Source: Rhizobium lentis
GTDB lineage: Bacteria; Pseudomonadota; Alphaproteobacteria; Rhizobiales; Rhizobiaceae
DNA length: 48,228 nt
Direction of reading: 5' to 3'
Assembly (NCBI RefSeq): GCF_014200175.1
Contig: NZ_JACHBD010000022.1
Coordinates: 1 to 48,228, forward strand
Part shown: in pieces, positions 16,796 through 24,931 of the stretch
How the letters are laid out: each line of letters opens with the position of its first letter
How positions within the stretch are numbered: the first letter of the stretch is position 1
Notes under the pieces: model-generated
What the model was told of the DNA's origin: nothing
Database searches by the model: none
What the model saw: only the letters and a program-made list of their open reading frames with translations
Program-made: the position numbers and the translations under genes

Positions 16796-18151
16796 CTAAC
16801 TCAAATTTGGGTTCTGTCCGGCTCGGATGGCCCAAAGAGCCATTTCGAGATTTGGGAAGTCGCCAGCAACGTGCAGCGCCAAGCCAGCGGATTGGGGCAT
16901 ATCCTTCCAGAAGCGGCTATTTTGATCGATCTCGAAATAGCTGAATCCAACATGGAACGGGATCTGACGCGGCGCGACCGGTAGGGGATTGATGATAATG
17001 CCGGGCAGTGCGACATTGACGAGTTCCGTGATTTTCTCCGCCGGGCCGATCTTAATCTGAGACGGGAACTCGCGCCGGAGGCGCTCGACCTCAATATCAG
17101 CCCGAGCAGCCAGCACGAAGCTCGAGGTCGTAAAGAGAGAGCGGTCGGCCACCTCAGCCACATGGATACCGTATTTTTGCCGCTGCAGCGGTACGGAGAC
17201 CGCAGTCTGCTCAATCACTGCACCCAGCGAAGCCCGGATCGACTGGATCACTGGCAAAAACGCCTCCGCGAGAGAGTCGTGCTTGTAAACACCAAGGGTC
17301 GGGGCACGTTTATCGAGGCGGGCGAACGTGGCTAGTTCACCCGCCAGCTGGAGCATGAGAACATACAGCGATTCCGGATTTACAACGGCGGCCTTGGACA
17401 GGTGGCAGAAGTACGGCTCGTACCGATTGATCGCCTGCAGCAGAAGGAAGTCCGCGAGCTCTGCAACCCGGTTCGTGCCCGACTGGGAGACCCGAGTAGC
17501 CAGAGCTTCACCACGATGGTGAAGCAGGCCGGTGATCTCAGTGATGTAGTTCGAGAGGACCCGGGAGCTGGCGCAGTCGGGGGTTGGCGGCACGTGCGTC
17601 TCGTCCAGAATGATCTGTCCGTCGGCCCGGACCTCTATGATACGGGCGATTGGGATGCAAGTGTAGCCAGACCGGTCTGCCGCGTCCGGCAGCAGTCGAA
17701 AATCCAGCCGCGCTACGTCGATGGAGGCGCTGCCCCGCTCGCCAGCGTTGGTGTCGACAACATCCTCAGTGGAGACTGCGAAGCGGATAGGTACGTCAAT
17801 TCCCGCTTGAGCGTCGGTTTCAAGAGCGCCGGGTTGATAAAACGGTACCGCCAAGTGAATAAGCGAATCTCGAAAATCCCGCGGAACGTCGTAGGGAGTT
17901 GGCTGGTTGGCTTCGTCAGGAATACTGAAGGGCATGCCGTCCTCCAAGACGCCGCGAGCCACTTCGATGGCGATCTTGCCGAGACCAAGTAGCTCTCGAT
18001 TGAGCCGCAGCTCGCTGATACCCCACCCGTACCCATGCAAAACCGCCGTCCTGCTACGCACCAGCTGTTCGACGTGACGATCGGCCTGCTGAAAATGCTG
18101 CGGGCGGAGGAATAAGCCCTCCGACCAGACGACCCTATTATTCCACGACAT
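16796..18151 (-). CDS. tssK: Type VI secretion baseplate protein TssK (ImpJ)
   Basis: 451 residues, full family length. It begins with the signature VVWSEGLFLRPQHFQQADRH and continues with PIARIIEV, LSNYITEITGLLHHRGEALA and LYVLMLQLAGELATF; the C-terminus has IPFHVGFSYFEID, all conserved in TssK. TssK is the cytoplasmic trimer that ties the baseplate to TssL and TssM. It is the first gene of the minus-strand tssK-fha-tssL-tssM run. GAGGCGAG lies about ten bases before the ATG. Confidence 0.95.
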   Translation of the reverse strand: MSWNNRVVWSEGLFLRPQHFQQADRHVEQLVRSRTAVLHGYGWGISELRLNRELLGLGKIAIEVARGVLEDGMPFSIPDEANQPTPYDVPRDFRDSLIHLAVPFYQPGALETDAQAGIDVPIRFAVSTEDVVDTNAGERGSASIDVARLDFRLLPDAADRSGYTCIPIARIIEVRADGQIILDETHVPPTPDCASSRVLSNYITEITGLLHHRGEALATRVSQSGTNRVAELADFLLLQAINRYEPYFCHLSKAAVVNPESLYVLMLQLAGELATFARLDKRAPTLGVYKHDSLAEAFLPVIQSIRASLGAVIEQTAVSVPLQRQKYGIHVAEVADRSLFTTSSFVLAARADIEVERLRREFPSQIKIGPAEKITELVNVALPGIIINPLPVAPRQIPFHVGFSYFEIDQNSRFWKDMPQSAGLALHVAGDFPNLEMALWAIRAGQNPNLS

Positions 18152-18852
18152 TCAAGACTCGCCTCGCGTCCACCTGACAGAACGGCTTTTCTCCGTAAAA
18201 AGTAGCAGAGCTTCACTGCCCCCTTGCATGCACATCTGATATCCAACAATGCGCTGGTAGAAGAGCATCGCGTGTCGAGACAGCTCAGATATGCAAGTGC
18301 CGAAGCTCATCAGGATTGGTCATGAGCCCCCTTGCAGCGCGACAAGCAAGGGATCTCATCTAGACTGTCGCTCAGTAGCCCGTTGCCCTCAGAGCCTTAT
18401 TGGTCGTTCATGTTCACACTGACCTACTACGTGCCAATTCGGCCCGTCCTGTCGCTCGTACGGGATGAATCTTGCAAATGACCGCCCGGAAGCCTTGAGA
18501 GCCGGCGCCGCAAGTACGGGGCCAAAAGTGCAGCGCAACAGGCAAGGTGACACGTGATGCGCATTGCCTCGTCGAAAATGTTCCTGAATACGCCGAAGGC
18601 ATGTGCCGCCGCCAACATCGTCTTCACGCGCCGCCGCCCCTAAAGCACCTTGACGACTAGTTTAGCGATTAGACAACCACCTCCTGGACACGATCCACGA
18701 ACCGGTTGCAGTCCCGGTTCGCGCCAGGTGCGGGGTAGCAGCCCTGGCGGCATGGATCATTCATGCGGCGAAGATAGGCTTTTCCACATTTGGTGAGGCC
18801 CAATAGCTAGCGAATGGGATATGCGCTGCGCCTCATGTTGGCGCGCGAGCAC
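18152..18852. other. Spacer upstream of tssK, no gene seen
   Basis: This should hold the promoter of the minus-strand T6SS operon. I see no clear -35/-10 pair, GG-N10-GC sigma-54 site or TGT-N10-ACA site. Short frames at 18427-18627 have no recognisable content. Confidence 0.4.
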
Positions 18853-19235
18853 ATGCTCGATGGCACGGTGAAGATCGACCGTTTTCATCTCGGTGAGCGA
18901 CCGAGAAAGAATCCGGACGGTCTACCGCCTGGACGTGGCCGAAAAGGCCTTTCGATACGTGCAGGGCGCGCGACGGCGAAAAGGGATCGAACCGCATGCC
19001 TGCTTGATGGGCGGTGAGGCGTTCATGGCGATTGGCAAGAGCTTCGCTACGCATGAGAACGTAAAGCATTCGAGCCGCGAATTCGTTCGAGACGCCGCCC
19101 ACGTCAACTCGGTGGGAGGTTTCAAGTCCCGGGTCCGCCGCACCATTGCCGGCGTCTTTCATCATATCATATCAGCCCCCAGCATGCCTTGCCTTTCCAC
19201 GAGATCGGCTTCCGCTGGTCACAGCGCATTGTTAC
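18853..19235 (+). mobile_element. IS1595/ISXO2-like transposase remnant
   Basis: Fragments in changing frames match the DDE domain of ISXO2-like transposases: MLDGTVKIDRFHLGERPRKN (compare L.G.VE.D....GG), FATHENVKHSSREFVRDAAH, VNSVGGFKSRVRRTIAGVFH and, after a shift, HEIGFRWSQR. The family pattern is HE.VNH...EYVRGD.HTN..EG....FKR...G..H, then EF.FRYN.R. The catalytic residues have drifted (Glu of N..EG is Gly here) and the frame is broken, so it is inactive. No terminal repeats were recognised. Confidence 0.65.
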
Positions 19236-20090
19236 GGGCCAGGCAGTGCGGATACTGGTCACGGGTGCCGCCGGCGCTGCGATTGCTGCAAGTCTTTCGC
19301 GCTATTACCGGCCGGCAATGCGCAGAAGTCCGGATGCCGGGATTATCGTTAAATCTCCCAGTCTTTTGTGATAAGGCCGCGTTGTTTAGCGGAAGCCAGC
19401 AAAGAGTTCGAAGACGAAGCGCCGACCTCACTGGCGCCGCAATTGGCGACAGTTGCCACTACCCTGGGATCGGTGGGCCAATCAATCCCACCATAGAAGA
19501 GATTATAAGATTTTCGCGTCGTAACCGGCTTGCGCGGCACCGGCGGCCGTCAGCGTTGATAGCCAATCCGTGCCGATCGCCACATCAAGCACGGACCTCC
19601 AGTCTGGAGAACGGGTCGTCGCTGCATCTCTCGAAGGATCGCCGCTGTCGTTATGGGTTACGCAGGAGCTGCGCCATAGCCGCTCACTAACTGGATGCGA
19701 GCATATCACCTGTGCATGCAATCCAATGCCGGGACTGCGCTAGTTTGAATCGCGGGCTCTTCTCCGTGGTTTTCGATGTTCTGCTGCAATGATGCGTTCA
19801 CGCCACCAGCTATCAACGGCCTGGCCATGTTCGGGATCTGCCGGCCTCCCGTCACCTGAGCTCGATTCCGCAGAGCCGCCCCATGCCACAACAGCAGCAA
19901 ACGGGACCCACGGTGATTGAGCGGCGTCCGAACGAGGCTCGGCAACCTGGAGCGGTCGATGGTTGCAGTCGCGTCCCTTGCGATCTGGTTAAGTCGCTTG
20001 AGCCCCTGATAAATTCTGACCTTCCGTCAGCAGTCGGTGCTCGACAGCTGACCCCTTGTTTCCTGAAGGCCATATCCCAGGGGGGTGAGC
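19236..20090. other. Eroded stretch, no gene recognised
   Basis: A minus-strand frame at 19349-19540 reads NLFYGGIDWPTDPRVVATVA and ends AKQRGLITKDWEI; another at 19503-19721 ends LDVAIGTDWLSTLTAAGAAQ. They look like pieces of coding sequence but match no family I know. Just before the next gene, GTCAGCAGTCGGTGCT (20026-20041) resembles a compressed tts box; I consider that too weak to call. Confidence 0.35.
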
Positions 20091-21176
20091 ATGGTTGACA
20101 GGGACCCTCGGACTAGAGGGCAGGGCTCTTCGCGCGCGAAGGAGGGCCGGCACCCAGCGGATCAAAGAGCGCAGTCTTCGGTGGCGCGTGTCGATCACGT
20201 GGCCGACAACTTCAATTCGGACGACATCTGGCAAGAGAATCCGATGTTGCGTTACGTGGAAAGGCTAACGGGGCTTACCCGAGTACCCGTCGCCCCGGCA
20301 GAGACCGCGTTCAACCTCGCGAGCGCGACAGCGGCGGGAGCCAGCCCTCGGCAGCCAATGGATCAAAGCACGCAGCCTTTAGTGGCGTCTGCCGATCAAG
20401 AGGAGCTTTGGCAGGCGGTGGATCAAGCCGGTTCGCCGTCGGCCGCGAGCTTCAATTCACAGGACTTCTGGCTGGAGCCTTCTGAGTGGGCCTCTTGGGC
20501 TGCGTTAAGCGTCGACCAGCCAAGCCCGCCGACCGAGCTTCAAAGCCCTGAAGAACTAACCCCGCAAATGATGGCTGACATGACGGAACTGATGAGAGTT
20601 CCGGTCGCCCCGGCAGAGACCGCGTTCAACCTCGCGAGCGCGACAGCGGCGGGAGCCAGCCCTCGGCAGCCAATGGATCAAAGCACGCAGCCTTTAGTGG
20701 CGTCTGAGGAGCTTTGGCAGGCGGTGGATCAAGCCGGTCCGCCGTCGGCCGCGAGCTTCAATTCACAGGACTTCTGGCTGGAGCCTTCTGAGTGGGCCTC
20801 TTGGGCTGCGTTAAGCGTCGACCAGCCAAGCCCGCCGACCGAGCTTCAAAGCCCTGAAGAACTAACCCAGCAAATGATGGCTGACATGACGGAACTGATG
20901 AGAGTTCCGGTCGTCCCGGCAGAGACCGCGTTCAACCTCACGAGGACAACAGATGAATACAATAATGCCGATCGCATTATTCACCTCGTCGAGGGCCAGC
21001 CGCTGGAGACTGGCCCTCAGCGCAGGGGGCTGCATGGCCTTGGGAATTTAGAAGCCTCGGCGGTTGCCAGGCCGACCGAGGTGCCGGGTGAAAGAGAGGA
21101 GCATTCGGCCCATGTCCGAGGTGCCCGCGGAGCCCAGCGATCCGACCGGTGGCGGGCGCAAGAGGCAGACTACTGA
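20091..21176 (+). CDS. Repeat protein, N-terminal part (frameshifted), possible effector
   Basis: Started at the ATG at 20091 (GGGGGTGA upstream; a GTG two codons earlier is also possible). No known domain. After an N-terminal region rich in Arg, Ser and Gln there are tandem units of 105 and 102 residues, nearly identical at the DNA level, each holding RVPVAPAETAFNLASATAAG, EELWQAVDQAG, SFNSQDFWLEPSEWASWAAL and SPEELT; a third partial unit follows. Near 21108-21111 the first copy of a second repeat block has GGCCC where both later copies have GGCC. That extra C shifts the frame, and the protein ends 22 codons later in read-through text. Without it the protein would continue to 21864, about 590 residues. 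Secreted-effector status is inference from composition and setting between T6SS operons in a type III effector region. Confidence 0.6.
   Translation: MVDRDPRTRGQGSSRAKEGRHPADQRAQSSVARVDHVADNFNSDDIWQENPMLRYVERLTGLTRVPVAPAETAFNLASATAAGASPRQPMDQSTQPLVASADQEELWQAVDQAGSPSAASFNSQDFWLEPSEWASWAALSVDQPSPPTELQSPEELTPQMMADMTELMRVPVAPAETAFNLASATAAGASPRQPMDQSTQPLVASEELWQAVDQAGPPSAASFNSQDFWLEPSEWASWAALSVDQPSPPTELQSPEELTQQMMADMTELMRVPVVPAETAFNLTRTTDEYNNADRIIHLVEGQPLETGPQRRGLHGLGNLEASAVARPTEVPGEREEHSAHVRGARGAQRSDRWRAQEADY
20289..20909 (+). repeat. Direct tandem repeat, 315 and 306 bp units
   Basis: Two nearly identical units begin at about 20289 and 20604, with a third start at 20910. The second lacks nine bases (codons for Ala-Asp-Gln) found in the first. 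Near-perfect DNA identity implies a recent duplication or ongoing homogenisation. Confidence 0.9.
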
Positions 21177-21573
21177 GAAGGGCGCAGATCCCAGGCCCAG
21201 CCGCAAGCAAAAGTTTTATAATTTTGAAGCTTCGGCGGTTGCCAGGCCGACCGAGGTGACAGGTGAAAGAGAGGAGCATTCGGCCATGTCCGAGGCGCCC
21301 GCGGAGCCCAGCGATCCGACCGGTGGCGGGCGCAAGAGGCAGACTACTGAGAAGGGCGCAGATCCCAGGCCCAGCCGCAAGCAAAAATTTTATAATTTTG
21401 AAGCTTCGGCGGTTGCCAGGCCGACCGAGGTGACAGGTGAAAGAGAGGAGCATTCGGCCATGTCCGAGGTGCCCGCGGAGCCCGGCGATCCGACCGGTGG
21501 CGGGCGCAAGAGGCGGACTACTGAGAAGCACGCAGATCCCAGGCCCAGCCGCAAGCAGAGGTTATATGCTCAA
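21051..21573 (+). repeat. Direct tandem repeat, three units of 174-175 bp
   Basis: Units start at 21051 (175 bp), 21226 (174 bp) and 21400. Each encodes SAVARPTEV.GEREEHSA, MSE.PAEP.DPTGGG and RKR.TTEK.ADPRPSRKQ. The extra base in the first unit is the frameshift. Each unit also carries GAGGAG about ten bases before an ATG, so translation could restart inside each copy. Confidence 0.92.
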
Positions 21574-21864
21574 AGGCCGCTGGCGTTGGCGCCTGATCTC
21601 AGCGCCGCGAATGCCAGCATAATCGTGGGGGGCTCAACGGGCGATCTCGTCGATCGAGCGGCGTTCAAGACGGTGTCGGCCCAGGATCAGGCGAGGCTGG
21701 ACGAAATCGCCAGGCAGACACCGCGGCAGTCGAGGCAGAGCAAGGGGGCGTGGGCGGACTCGCTGAAGGCGGCCCATCCCGATCTCAGCGCCGCCGATGC
21801 CGCCATAATTGTGGGTGCCTCAAAGAAACGGATAGCCAGGAGGGCAGCGTTCAAGGTTATATAG
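21112..21864 (+). CDS. Repeat protein, C-terminal part with repeated basic NLS-like motifs
   Basis: The frame after the one-base insertion. An ATG at 21112, ten bases after GAGGAG, could start it independently, giving 250 residues. Three 58-residue repeats each hold a bipartite basic pattern: GRKRQTTEK, a short spacer, then PSRKQK, which resembles a nuclear localisation signal. The last 90 residues form another pair of related blocks: LAPDLSAANASIIVGGS..DRAAFK and HPDLSAADAAIIVGAS..RRAAFK. No enzymatic motif is visible. The composition would suit a protein acting in a eukaryotic nucleus, or a DNA-binding protein. I cannot name the family. Confidence 0.6.
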   Translation: MSEVPAEPSDPTGGGRKRQTTEKGADPRPSRKQKFYNFEASAVARPTEVTGEREEHSAMSEAPAEPSDPTGGGRKRQTTEKGADPRPSRKQKFYNFEASAVARPTEVTGEREEHSAMSEVPAEPGDPTGGGRKRRTTEKHADPRPSRKQRLYAQRPLALAPDLSAANASIIVGGSTGDLVDRAAFKTVSAQDQARLDEIARQTPRQSRQSKGAWADSLKAAHPDLSAADAAIIVGASKKRIARRAAFKVI

Positions 21865-22999
21865 GGCGGCTCATGACTCATCACCACATTCCCTAGGAAC
21901 TGCACCATCATGTGCGTTGGTTGTCCACCACGGGATTGCATGAGCATGTGAGAGCGCCGAATTTTTCTTCAGCCTGGAGGCCAATACCTGGCTCGAGATC
22001 GAGATTTAGGGGCACGACGGCCGGCGCATTCCGGCTGATTAACACGCCGAGAGCGACCTCGGCTTCGACGGCGCGGATCGCAGAATGTCGGCTCGCATGC
22101 CGCTGCGACCATCGGCCTGCTCCTCGCAAGATTGGCGCCAAGGCCGCCGTCGAACGATGACGAGGAGGCAAGTTTTCCCAAAACGTTCTTTAGCATAGAG
22201 GTAGAAGGATTGGCGGCGGGATTCGATTCCTTTTAAAAGATCACGCAAAGCCGCATCACACCCATTGTCAATAGAATATACCGCGACGATGGTTATTAGA
22301 CTTCGACTTCCGTCGAAAACGGCAATGGCGCTCGCGAAGGAGGCCGGCCGCTGCGAAACCCCGCCATCTCCGCACCCCACTCGTTCGCTCCAACTGGGAG
22401 CAAAATTTAATGAGGCAACGTGCGAATCTCGGGGAGCATCGTTACATGCGGTCAATACGGATCTCATCTAGATTGTCGCCCTATACGCCTCGTGCGGCGG
22501 TCCGGCGGAGCGCAGGAGATTACATGCCGTTGAAGTGCTCGAGCCGTTCTACCACTGACGCCGGGTCGCTGCACGCGCGATGGACCCGCCGGCTGGCCGC
22601 TCGTTCGATGTGGGTCCGCGCCCCGACACCCCCAAGACCGATCGCCGACGACGCCATCCACCTTATGCAGCACCCATTGCACCCTCTGCGCTTCGAATCC
22701 TCCACTAGGCAGAGCGGCAGACGGCCGAATGGTTGCAACTCCCAGGCTTTCTCGCGTTAGCAAGCTAATGCGTTTGACCGGGTGCCGTGGACCTCTCACG
22801 TCGGCAATCTCGTAGCCTCATCAGGTCAATTCGAGGCCAGCTGGCGTTGAGCTTCACATGTATCACACCACGCCCGTCGCCTTGGTGCGGACCCTGGTGC
22901 TGGCGCGGAGGCGGCCGCGCGAAGACTCCGTAGTTGGAGGCCTTCAGGATCACGTTTGCAACGGTACTCCGCAGGTTGCCCTTTGCAACGACTGCCCCC
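21865..22999. other. Eroded spacer between T6SS halves
   Basis: No complete gene. A minus-strand stretch around 22120-22300 reads SIDNGCDAALRDLLKGIESR and SFYLYAKERFGKTCLLVIV, plausible coding relic without an assignable family. Other frames are Arg/Pro-rich and look random. Confidence 0.4.
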
Positions 23000-23230
23000 G
23001 CGCTATCGGTGAGTTGATCCGACACGTAGTCCAGCGACCAACGATCATTGGCAGCCAGCGGGATCAACACCAACGCTTTCCTTTCGCTCGTTTCCGGCCA
23101 CGGCGCTTGCGCATCGTGAGCTTCTCCTCCCGATGGAGCCGGAAGAGCTTCTTGTGGTTCACAAGGTGTCCCTTGCGCCTGAGCAGCACATAGCTGCGTC
23201 AAGATCCGAAGCGGCGGCGTTCACGCCCCA
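23000..23230 (-). mobile_element. IS3-family transposase (OrfB) remnant
   Basis: On the minus strand one frame reads YVLLRRKGHLVNHKKLFRLH then REEKLTMRKRRGRKRA, and the next reads ALVLIPLAANDRWSLDYVSD then QLTD. This is the helix-turn-helix to DDE boundary of IS3-family OrfB (VNHKR..RLYRE..L..R, then NDRWS.DFVSDQ..DG). A stop codon sits inside, the frame shifts, and homology ends right after QLTD, so the catalytic core is gone. It lies 120 bases upstream of tssA. Confidence 0.72.
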
Positions 23231-23348
23231 AGCATTCACGACATATACGAATGTCGATTGTGCATGAGCAATCGCGTCTGCTCATTGCTAAACATTGAGA
23301 AACAGAGGCGCGACGATCTTTAATGTCGGGAAAACTGGGATTTTGGTC

Positions 23349-24341
23349 ATGCTCGATGCAGATCATTTATTAAAACCGATCAGCGACGGCAACGCATGCG
23401 GGGATGCTCTCGATTACGATCTGAGCTTCCTGGAGCTCGAGATAGCGTCGCATGGCAAGCCGCACCAGCAGATAGGCGACTCCATCGCCACCGAGGAGGC
23501 TCCCAATTGGACAGAGGTGTGGCGGCTTGGCCTCGACCTTTCTGCCCGCACTAAGGATCTAAGAGTCGGCATCTTGCTCACACGATCCGCCCTCAGTCAG
23601 TTCGGCTTCCCTGGTCTAAGTCAGGGGCTTGAGCTGCTCGCGGCCTATGTCGAGCTCTACTGGTCAGAGCTACATCCGCGACCGGATCCAGAAGATGACG
23701 GAGATCAGACCGTTCGCCTCAACGCTCTGGCAAGCCTCTGCGATCTCTCCGGGATCTTGGCGGAAATACGCCAAGTTCCACTCACCGCCTCCAGGCAATT
23801 CGGGACATTTACGCTCCGCGATTGGGCTGGTGCGCTACGGTCGCAGTCTGCGGAAGTTGATCGTTCGACTATCGAGCTCGCTTTCACCGACACCGACCCA
23901 CTGCAGCTCGAGCAGATCAGCACTGGTCTCGACGCCAGCCTAGCAGCCGCCACCGATCTAGACGCGAGTGTTCGGCGGCACGTTGCGAGTGACGAGGCCG
24001 TTCGATTCGACCCTCTGATAGTGCTACTCACCCAGGCCAAGGATCTGGTCGACGTCCATCGGAAAAGGGCCCAGCCTGCAGCCGCGGCATCTTCCTTGCC
24101 AGACTCCAGCAAGGCCCCATACCCCGAAGTGATCCGCAACCGCGATGACGTTGTCGAAATCCTTGGCCGCATTTGCCACTGGTACCAGGTGAACGAACCC
24201 GCGAGCCCGCTATCAGCCCTTCTGGAGCGCGCACAGCGACTTGTCTCGAAGGACTTCATGGCTCTTGTCAAAGAGTTGGCGCCAGAAGGGGTTGCCCAGT
24301 ACCGCTCGATTGCCGGCCTGGCGGTCGATGAGGGCACGTGA
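23349..24341 (+). CDS. tssA: Type VI secretion cap protein TssA (ImpA)
   Basis: 330 residues from the ATG at 23349; a TTG 18 codons upstream (23295) is in frame but would add non-conserved residues. The ImpA_N domain is clear: LLKPISDGNACGDALDYDLS, PNWTEVWRLGLDLSARTKDL, and ELYWSELHPRPDPEDDGDQT followed by VRLNALASL. The C-terminal part (RDDVVEILGRICHWYQVNEP, SPLSALLERAQRLVSKDFMA) is also conserved. TssA primes baseplate assembly and caps the growing tail. It is the first gene of the plus-strand T6SS half, with an IS3 remnant just upstream. Confidence 0.93.
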   Translation: MLDADHLLKPISDGNACGDALDYDLSFLELEIASHGKPHQQIGDSIATEEAPNWTEVWRLGLDLSARTKDLRVGILLTRSALSQFGFPGLSQGLELLAAYVELYWSELHPRPDPEDDGDQTVRLNALASLCDLSGILAEIRQVPLTASRQFGTFTLRDWAGALRSQSAEVDRSTIELAFTDTDPLQLEQISTGLDASLAAATDLDASVRRHVASDEAVRFDPLIVLLTQAKDLVDVHRKRAQPAAAASSLPDSSKAPYPEVIRNRDDVVEILGRICHWYQVNEPASPLSALLERAQRLVSKDFMALVKELAPEGVAQYRSIAGLAVDEGT

Positions 24342-24374
24342 CGTGCGTAATCTTCCTAATCAGGAGTGGAACAC

Positions 24375-24929
24375 ATGACAAAGGCGAGTAGTCAAAAGTT
24401 CATCGCGCGGGTTCGTCCGCCTCGCGTACAGATCGAATACGACGTGGAGACTTATGGCTCTCAGAAGAAGGTTCAGCTTCCCTTCGTGGTCGGCGTGATG
24501 TCCGATCTCGCTGGCAATGCTGCCGAGCCGCTTGCTCCTGTCGCGGAGCGTAAGATGATGGAGATCGATATCGACAATTTCGATGATCGGCTCAGATCGC
24601 TGAGGCCCAGGGTGGTGATGCGGGTGCCGAACCTATTGACCGGAGAAGGCCAACTCGCTGTCGACCTGACCTTCGAGCGGCTCGAAGATTTCTCGCCGGC
24701 GGCCGTGGCGCGCAAGGTCGACAGCCTTAGCAGGCTGCTCGAAGCGCGAACGGAGCTCTCCAATCTGCTGGCCTACATGGACGGGAAGAACGGTGCCGAA
24801 GAGTTGCTCACCCACTTCCTCGCCGATTCGGCACTGCTAAGCGCCCTCGGCAATGGCATCGAGACTGAGAAGCCTGATGGAGTGGTTGCCGCTCCACCAT
24901 TGGCATCCCCAGACACAGAGGAGAACTGA
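24375..24929 (+). CDS. tssB: Type VI contractile sheath small subunit TssB (ImpB/VipA)
   Basis: 184 residues from the ATG at 24375, placed eight bases after AGGAG; the GTG at 24366 overlaps that site and is rejected. Family signatures are RVQIEYDVETYGSQKKVQLP, FVVGVMSDLAG, MEIDIDNFDDRL and LTFERLEDFSP. TssB pairs with TssC to form the contractile sheath; its C-terminal helix is normally the ClpV contact on assembled sheath proteins of this class, which matters because tssH seems missing here. Two bases separate it from tssC. Confidence 0.96.
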   Translation: MTKASSQKFIARVRPPRVQIEYDVETYGSQKKVQLPFVVGVMSDLAGNAAEPLAPVAERKMMEIDIDNFDDRLRSLRPRVVMRVPNLLTGEGQLAVDLTFERLEDFSPAAVARKVDSLSRLLEARTELSNLLAYMDGKNGAEELLTHFLADSALLSALGNGIETEKPDGVVAAPPLASPDTEEN

Positions 24930-24931
24930 TC

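Noticed and set aside
18893..19690. Plus-strand frame of 265 codons as a single protein
   Set aside because: Only the first third carries transposase text; after about 19170 the real frame shifts and the rest is random sequence.
20026..20041. GTCAGCAGTCGGTGCT as a tts box for the repeat protein
   Set aside because: Two bases shorter than the consensus core, with several mismatches, and unusually close to the start codon.
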